DNA of 64,000 nucleotides. Origin: Nannobrachium achirus (lineage: Eukaryota > Chordata > Actinopteri > Myctophiformes > Myctophidae). The number at the start of each line of letters is the position of its first letter. The first letter of the stretch is position 1. Of this stretch, positions 58,401 to 64,000 are shown piece by piece. The position numbers were made by a program, and so were the translations under genes. The stretch is taken from NCBI GenBank assembly GCA_963921795.1, contig OY997648.1, positions 1,772,501 to 1,836,500 of the forward strand, read 5' to 3'. The notes under the pieces were generated by a model. The model was not told the DNA's origin. It did no database searches and saw nothing but the letters and a program-made list of their open reading frames with translations.

Positions 58401-60068
58401 TCATGTGCAAAAAAAACAAAACACAAACACATTTGAAATATTGATTTGATGCTCATATTAACCATAGGAAGTATTAAGTTTGTTTTTATTTTCACATCCA
58501 TGCCATTAATTCCATAGAATTAATGGCATGGTACATTAAACACTAAAGCCCTTATCAGAGTCGGTACCGCGGTGAAGAGCTATCCACCGCGTTGTAGTCT
58601 TTTTACGTCATTCCTCTCGGTGAAGAGCTTTCCACCGCGAGTCCCGACACATCTCTCTGTTTTTTCTATCAGACAGATAGGCTCTACACCCCGTTCACTG
58701 ATTGGTCGATCTAGACTAGTCAGTCACGGTGAATAGGACTCCACCGTGACGGACTATGATGGCCTTCACTTATTTTCTGACTTGAGGTGGAAAGCTTTCC
58801 ACCTCAAATTTGCGGTGGATAGCTCTTCACCGCAGACTCTGATAGAGGCTTAACACTCTAACCACTAACCTATAGAGTGTTGTTGATGTAGCCTGACATG
58901 CAGCTGTAGGAGACAACATTTTACATGAACCTAAAACCTAAAAGACCCTGTCCTGTCAGACAAATAGATGAAAATAGACAATCCATAATCTCACAAGGCA
59001 TCGTGATGCATTCTGAGCTTGTAGATCAGCTAGTTTAGCTATTTGTGAATATTTTTAAACGTTAAAAAGATTGGTTACAACAAATTATAATTTAAACATT
59101 CACAATGACATGTACAGTATGCATAAACTCCTACTCGGTGTGTGTGTCGGTGCCGTTAGCACAGTATGCTATGGTGATATGTTATGGTGGTATGTTATGG
59201 TGGTATGTTATGGTGGTATGTTATGGTGGTATGTTATGGTGGTATGTTATGGTGGTATGTTATGGTGGTATGTTATGGTGATATGTTATGGTGGTATGTT
59301 ATGGTGGTATGTTATGGTGGTATGTTATGGTGATATGTTATGGTGGTATGTTATGGTGGTATGTTATGGTGGTATGTTATGGTGATATGTTATGGTGGTA
59401 TGTTATGGTGGTATGTTATGGTGGTATGTTATGGTGATATGTTATGGTGGTATGTTATGGTGGTATGTTATGGTGGTATGTTATGGTGGTATGTTATGGT
59501 GGTATGTTATGGTGGTATGTTATGGTGGTATGTTATGGTGGTATGTTATGGTGATATGTTATGGTGGTATGTTATGGTGGTATGTTATGGTGGTATGTTA
59601 TGGTGGTATGTTATGGTGATATGTTATGGTGGTATGTTATGGTGGTATGTTATGGTGGTATGTTATGGTGGTATGTTATGGTGATATGTTATGGTGGTAT
59701 GTTATGGTGGTATGTTATGGTGGTATGTTATGGTGGTATGTTATGGTGATATGTTATGGTGGTATGTTATGGTGGTATGTTATGGTGGTATGTTATGGTG
59801 ATATGTTATGGTGATATGGTTCATACTCAGTGTGTGTGTCGGTGCCGTTAGCACAGGGTCTGTAGCAGTAGCTGTTAGCACAGTATGTTATGGTGTTATG
59901 GATCGTACTCTGTGTGTGTGTCGGTGCCGTTAGCACACGGTCCGTAGCGAAAGCGGTAAACCAGACGTGGGATGAAGTCTGAAGACACTCCGATCACCAG
60001 ACCGTTAGCGATGACCGCTAGCACACCGATAGCCTCCAGCACACCCGTCCACACACCTGGTAGGACAA

Positions 60069-60137
<69 letters not shown>

Positions 60138-63100
60138 TTATTAACAGCAATTCTAGTCCAAGCCACCAGTGACCCTTTTTTTTTCACGTGGAAAAAATCT
60201 AACCAAGTTTGGAGTGAGCCGTGGTGCGTGTGTGGCCGTTTGTGTGTTGCAGTTCATTTCAGGGCTGCGCGTGTGTGTGACGCAACAGCTTGGTTACCTG
60301 TGGTACACCCTGAGGAGACGGTGTGACCACCGCTCAAAAATACAACCGCGATGATCAGTGTGTAAGTTATGTTCCATAGAAAACATGATCTGTGTGTAAG
60401 TTATGTTCCATAGAAAACATGATCTGTGTGTAAGTTATGGTCCATAGAAAACATGCTCTGTGTGTAAGTTATGGTCCATAGAAAACATGATCAGTGTGTA
60501 AGTTATGGTCCATAGAAAACATGATCTGTGTGTAAGTTATGGTCCATAGAAAACATGATGATCTGTGTGTAAGTTATGGTCCATAGAAAACACATGATGA
60601 TCTATGTGTAAGTTATGGTCCATAGAAAACATGATGATCTGTGTGTAAGTTATGGTCCATAGAAAACATGATCTGTGTGTAAGTTATGGTCCATAGAAAA
60701 CATGATGATCTGTGTGTAAGTTATGGTCCATAGAAAACATGATGATCTATGTGTAAGTTATGGTCCATAGAAAACATGATGATCTGTGTGTAAGTTATGG
60801 TCCATAGAAAACATGATGATCTGTGTGTAAGTTATGGTCCATAGAAAACATGATCTGTGTGTAAGTTATGGTCCATAGAAAACATGATGATCTGTGTGTA
60901 AGTTATGGTCCATAGAAAACATGATGATCTATGTGTAAGTTATGGTCCATAGAAAACATGATGATCTGTGTGTAAGTTATGGTCCATAGAAAACATGATG
61001 ATCTATGTGTAAGTTATGGTCCATAGAAAACATGATGATCTGTGTGTAAGTTATGGTCCATAGAAAACATGATGATCTGTGTGTAAGTTATGGTCCATAG
61101 AAAACATGATCTGTGTGTAAGTTATGGTCCATAGAAAACATGATGATCTGTGTGTAAGTTATGGTCCATAGAAAACATGATGATCTATGTGTAAGTTATG
61201 GTCCATAGAAAACATGATGATCTGTGTGTAAGTTATGGTCCATAGAAAACATGATGATCTATGTGTAAGTTATGGTCCATAGAAAACATGATGATCTGTG
61301 TGTAAGTTATGGTCCATAGAAAACATGATGATCTGTGTGTAAGTTATGGTCCATAGAAAACATGATCTGTGTGTAAGTTATGGTCCATAGAAAACATGGG
61401 CCATTTTGACCAAGCGCGATATGGGATAAATAAATGAAACGTACCGATATCGTTGGTTTTGGAGGGAACCATCCTGCGCTCCAGAGTCACCATCTTGATG
61501 GCGTCCAATCGGATCTCGATGATGTTGTTGATCAGAGCCAGCAGGGGAGCCAATGGGAACGCTGCTACGAAGATGGTGGTGAAGCTGAACTGGATCACTG
61601 TGAAAATATGAACTGGATCACTGTGGGATCAATACAATATGAACTGATCACTGTGGGATCAATACAATATGAACTGATCACTGTATGATCAATACAATAT
61701 GAACTGATCACTGTATGATCAATACAATATGAACTGATCACTGTGGGATCAATACAATATGAACTGATCACTGTATGATCAATACAATATGAACTGATCA
61801 CTGTATGATCAATACAATATGAACTGATCACTGTGGGATCAATACAATATGAACTGGATCACTGTATGATCAATACAATATGAACTGATCACTGTGAAAA
61901 TATGAACTGGATCACTGTGGGATCAATACAATATGAACTGATCACTGTGAAAACATGAACTGGATCAGTGTGAAAATATGAACTGGATCACTGTGGGATC
62001 AATACAATATGAACTGATCACTGTGGGATCAATACAATATGAACTGATCACTGTGAAAACATGAACTGGATCAGTGTGAAAATATGAACTGGATCACTGT
62101 GGGATCAATACAATATGAACTGGATCACTGTGAAAACATGAACTGGATCAGTGTGAAAATATGAACTGGATCACTGTGGGATCAATACAATATGAACTGA
62201 TCACTGTGGGATCAATACAATATGAACTGATCACTGTGGGATCAACACAGAATTTCAAGACTGTGTGACAAAACAAATCCATGAAACGTAGCGTAGCAGG
62301 CTGGTACCAGGCTACCCCTGAGTTACATTGATACTTTACAGCACCTTACATTTATGTGATATTACAGTACTTTTATGTGATATTACAGTACTTTTATGTG
62401 ATATTACAGTACTTTTATGTGATATTACAGTACTTTTATGTGATATTACAGTACTTTTATGTGATATTACAGTACATTTATGTGATATTACAGTACTTTT
62501 ATGTGATATTACAGTACATTTATGTGATATTACAGTACTTTTATGTGATATTACAGTACGTAATATTATGTGATATTACAGTACTTTTATGTGATATTAC
62601 AGTACATTTATGTGATATTACAGTACTTTTATGTGATATTACAGTACGTAATATTATGTGATATTACAGTACTTTTATGTGATATTACAGTACATTTATG
62701 TGATATTACAGTACTTTTATGTGATATTACAGTACATTTATGTGATATTACAGTACATTTATGTGATATTACAGTACTTTTATGTGATATTACAGTACAT
62801 TTATGTGATATTACAGTACATTTATGTGATATTACAGTACTTTTATGTGATATTACAGTACTTTTATGTGATATTACAGTACTTTTATGTGATATTACAG
62901 TACATTTATGTGATATTACAGTACTTTTATGTGATATTACAGTACTTTTATGTGATATTACAGTACATTTATGTGATATTACAGTACTTTTATGTGATAT
63001 TACAGTACTTTTATGTGATATTACAGTACTTTTATGTGATATTACAGTACTTTTATGTGATATTACAGTACTTTTATGTGATATTACAGTACATAAACAT

Positions 63101-64000
63101 GGAAATCTTTCCTCATGATACACGGTTTATGTCATGAGGAAAACATCTGTTTCCATTATAGGACAGTTTGGAAATAACTTTATATTTGACATAGAACCAC
63201 TTGAACCCACCTAAACCCATAGCACTACTGTAACACTCCCCTTCACCCATACATGGAGGAATACATGAAGCTAGACAGCATTTTTAGGTTTTAGAAACGA
63301 TTTGTACTGACTAGGTGCGTGGTCATTTTGACTTGCTTATTGTAAGTGGCCGTTGGCAAGTGTAGGACGTGCCAGGACCACCCACATCTCTACAAGCAGC
63401 TCAGGGTAAGTAAAATAGCAAAAAAAAACATTGTATTGGATTGAAAAAAAAAATCGGCACAAGAAGGGTTAATGTCCCAAGTGCGTCAGTGTGTCTCACC
63501 CATCTCCAGGAACTCGTTGAACAGACTGACAGTAGGTAGGGGTTAGGGGTTAGGGGCTAGGGGTTAGGGGTTAGGGGTTAGGGGTTTAATGTTAGGGGTT
63601 AGGGGTTAGGGGGTAGTGTTAAATGTCTCACCCATCTCCAGGAACTCGTTGAACAGACTGAATGAGTCCACGTGGTTCAGACTGTAGTTACTGAGTATGT
63701 AACAGGGTGTAACAGTGTGTCAGTGTGTCAGAGTGTAGTTACTGAGTATGTAACAGTATGTAACAGTATGTAACAGGGTGTAACAGTGTGTCAGTGTGTC
63801 AGTGTGTCTCACCCATCTCCAGGAACTCGTTGAACAGACTGAATGAGTCCACGTGGTTCAGACTGTAGTTACTGAGCCACTCCTTCAGCTTACAGTTCTC
63901 ACACAGCTCCTCCCCATGGCTGCTCTCTAGCTCCTCCTGCTGGTAGCGATGAGCACACTTCCTCTGCAGCTTCTGGGTCCTCCTGCCCTTCAGCCAGCTG
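55357..64000 (-). CDS. ano9: Anoctamin (TMEM16) family gene, ANO9-like, 3' half
   Basis: Six minus-strand exons, 5' edge cut by the window: >63813, 61597-61445, 60056-59909, 57250-57131, 56055-55962, 55479-55357. All junctions have GT/AG sites and join in phase. The product is the C-terminal part of an anoctamin: a cytosolic linker with a Cys pair, transmembrane helices around the calcium site, an extracellular loop with N-glycosylation sequons, and the last two membrane segments. EFLE and EIRLD correspond to calcium-site residues of ANO1 (E702/E705 and E734/D738). [15 protein letters not shown] and KFIAAWFVP fit ANO9 better than other paralogues, by recollection. Anoctamins are calcium-activated channels or lipid scramblases. 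The introns are filled with tandem arrays, several built from exon edges. Confidence 0.82.
55480..55961 (-). repeat. Intron E-F: LINE tail and (ATCC)n
   Basis: (AC)n next to the acceptor, then TTTCCCCTGGGATAATAAAG with TATCTATCTATCC and about 20 CATC-type tetramers (55675-55765). No other structure. Confidence 0.75.
55962..56055 (-). CDS. ano9: Anoctamin exon E
   Basis: From acceptor CTCTACAG to donor GAG|GTACGG. Encodes the rest of the C-S-Y-K-D-Y-R motif and the helix [20 protein letters not shown]. Most anoctamins have C-R-Y-R/K-D-Y-R; here the junction codon gives Ser instead of Arg. Confidence 0.88.
56056..56670 (-). repeat. Copies of the exon E acceptor edge
   Basis: CTGTAGTCTTTATAACTGTA with GAGAGAAACACATTATTA from the real junction (56041-56080) is repeated at about 56083-56120 and 56125-56145. 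More diverged copies (GTCTTTATAGCTGTGGAGA) are at 56550 and 56625. In between, CTAGGCCTGATGTAGGCCAT (56385-56450) forms a separate short tandem repeat. Confidence 0.75.
57131..57250 (-). CDS. ano9: Anoctamin exon D
   Basis: Acceptor CTCCTCTAG, donor TGCAG|GTCAGA. Encodes [14 protein letters not shown]...GLNVTYC, the extracellular loop before the last helices, with two N-glycosylation sequons (NNT and NVT). Cys residues at both ends are a family feature. Its first 29 bases are copied 11 times in the upstream intron. Confidence 0.88.
57492..57685. mobile_element. Short TIR element inside the exon D array
   Basis: Ends TGTGTGCCAGCGG and TTTGGCACACCC, with TAGCGGCCATTTCTTGGGT mirrored by ACCCAAGAAATGGCCGCT. 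About 195 bp. Confidence 0.75.
58498..58531. repeat. 34-bp palindrome
   Basis: CCATGCCATTAATTC pairs with GAATTAATGGCATGG, with a four-base centre. Confidence 0.85.
58544..58853. mobile_element. TIR element (about 310 bp)
   Basis: Left TAAAGCCCTTATCAGAGTC, right GACTCTGATAGAGGCTTA. GCGGTGAAGAGCTATCCACC is mirrored by GGTGGATAGCTCTTCACCGC. Internal repeats of TTTCCACC and GGTGGAAAG. Inserted in the exon D array. Confidence 0.85.
59130..59905 (-). repeat. 13-bp minisatellite bracketed by exon C donor-edge copies
   Basis: About 50 units of GGTATGTTATGGT from 59160 to 59815. A GATATG variant appears at regular steps, giving a 65-bp higher-order period in places. Copies of the exon C end (TGTGTGTCGGTGCCGTTAGC) flank the array at 59138-59162 and 59828-59852; the real one is at 59912-59935. 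Confidence 0.92.
59909..60056 (-). CDS. ano9: Anoctamin exon C
   Basis: Acceptor CCTACCAG, donor ACAGA|GTACGA. Encodes [20 protein letters not shown] (a membrane helix), then [20 protein letters not shown] and a Thr-rich turn. SDFIPR and YGPC are strongly conserved in anoctamins. Phase fits exons B and D. Confidence 0.92.
60071..60133. repeat. (AC)n microsatellite next to the exon C acceptor
   Basis: (AC)n begins 15 bp upstream (minus strand) of the acceptor, where a pyrimidine tract would be expected. Confidence 0.93.
60355..61400. repeat. 34-37-bp minisatellite, about 30 copies
   Basis: Unit GATCTGTGTGTAAGTTATGG plus TCCATAGAAAACAT, alternating 34-bp (GATCTG) and 37-bp (GATGATCTG) forms in a semi-regular order. 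On the minus strand the unit holds CTTACACACAG, acceptor-like, but I found no exon sequence in it. Confidence 0.93.
61445..61597 (-). CDS. ano9: Anoctamin exon B
   Basis: Acceptor TTTTCACAG, donor ATCG|GTACGT. Encodes [35 protein letters not shown] and [12 protein letters not shown]: the conserved core of the family. EIRLD holds the residues matching E734 and D738 of ANO1. LDAIKMV rather than LDAYKFV supports ANO9 over ANO3/4/6 (from memory of the family). Confidence 0.95.
61598..62250 (-). repeat. Tandem array of exon B acceptor copies, about 23 units
   Basis: Units of 22-30 bp, GAACTGATCACTGTGGGATC plus AATACAATAT, with variants GTATGATC and GTGAAAATAT. On the minus strand each reads CACAG|TGATC(C)AGTTC, the exon B acceptor with about 11 exon bases. 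GTGAAAATATG units are exact intron-edge copies. Confidence 0.93.
62340..63092. repeat. 21-bp minisatellite, about 35 copies
   Basis: Unit TACTTTTATGTGATATTACAG with a TACATTTATG variant; a GTACGTAATATTATG variant occurs twice. It contains a TATTACAG acceptor-like motif, but on the plus strand (antisense to the gene). Long periodic open frames on both strands are artefacts. Confidence 0.95.
63480..63812 (-). repeat. Exon A donor-edge copies with TTAGGGG repeats
   Basis: CTCACCCATCTCCAGGAACT, the exon A end with its donor, is copied at 63495-63528 and 63626-63695; the second copy extends about 60 bases into the exon. GGGGTTAGGGGTTAGG runs lie between (63537-63612), and GTAACAGTGTGTCAGTGTGT repeats follow (63700-63800). 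Confidence 0.9.
63813..64000 (-). CDS. ano9: Anoctamin exon A (partial, cut by window edge)
   Basis: Open to the window end. Encodes a basic stretch ([15 protein letters not shown]), an acidic segment with CENC, then [15 protein letters not shown] ending at ATGG|GTGAGA. The last codon is completed by exon B (E-M-V-I-Q-F). The two Glu of EFLE match the calcium-site pair E702/E705 of ANO1. Further 5' exons lie to the right. Confidence 0.9.

Larger units (their letters stand above)
57251..58915 (-). repeat. Tandem array of exon D acceptor copies, 11 extra units
   Basis: Copies of GTGTTGTTGATGTAGCCTGA begin near 57301, 57387, 57457, 57718, 57787, 57857, 57927, 58007, 58081, 58173 and 58875. Units are about 70-85 bp. 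On the minus strand each holds a pyrimidine tract, CTACAG, about 29 bases of exon D start, then CTATAGGGTTAGGGTTA. Two inverted-repeat elements (57492-57685 and 58544-58853) interrupt the array. Confidence 0.93.

Noticed and set aside
57251..58915. CRISPR-like appearance (regular repeats with variable filler)
   Set aside because: Units are exon-derived with TTAGGG filler, in a vertebrate intron. No cas genes, and the fillers are related to each other.
59071..63137. Periodic frames ([26 protein letters not shown])
   Set aside because: These are translations of the 13-bp and 21-bp minisatellites in anoctamin introns. Several overlapping frames are open at once.
63530..63615. Telomere or subtelomere
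   Set aside because: TTAGGGG and CCCTAA runs are short, degenerate and inside introns. The flanks are ordinary gene sequence.

Overview
This is a vertebrate window, almost certainly from a teleost fish. It has intron-split genes, long (AC)n, (CT)n and (TG)n microsatellites, many minisatellites, hAT-like and other short inverted-repeat elements, non-LTR retrotransposon tails, and two LTR retrotransposon families that are common in fish. Nothing in it is bacterial, and most open frames are repeat artefacts or shadows of the retroelement genes.

Layout. Positions 1-3482 hold dispersed repeats, an (AC)n tract and a 48-bp minisatellite. Positions 3488-22033 are a nested pair of LTR retroelements. 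The outer one is a minus-strand BEL/Pao element with near-identical 0.93-kb LTRs and a 5-bp target duplication (ACAGT). It carries gag plus a retropepsin-like domain but no reverse transcriptase or integrase. Into its frame a plus-strand Ty3/Gypsy element of the Gmr1-like type has inserted, in which integrase precedes reverse transcriptase. That insertion has the order LTR-body-LTR-body-LTR, has two intact 1583-codon polyproteins, and is bounded once by a CCGTA duplication.

From 22 to 55 kb the window is a mosaic of small repeats: inverted-repeat elements, short near-perfect palindromes, LINE fragments, minisatellites, and several dispersed families I cannot name. Inside it, on the minus strand between about 26.3 and 31.2 kb, are pieces of a small unrecognised gene with one untranslated and three coding exons.

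From 55.36 kb to the right edge lie the last six recognisable exons of a minus-strand anoctamin (TMEM16) gene, most like ANO9. The exons join in phase and keep four expected calcium-site residues (EFLE and EIRLD). Every one of the six exons has an edge, including the splice site and some exon bases, copied into the neighbouring non-coding sequence: two or three times in some cases, 11 and about 23 times in others. In at least two introns these copies are the unit of a large tandem array. This is the most unusual signal in the window.
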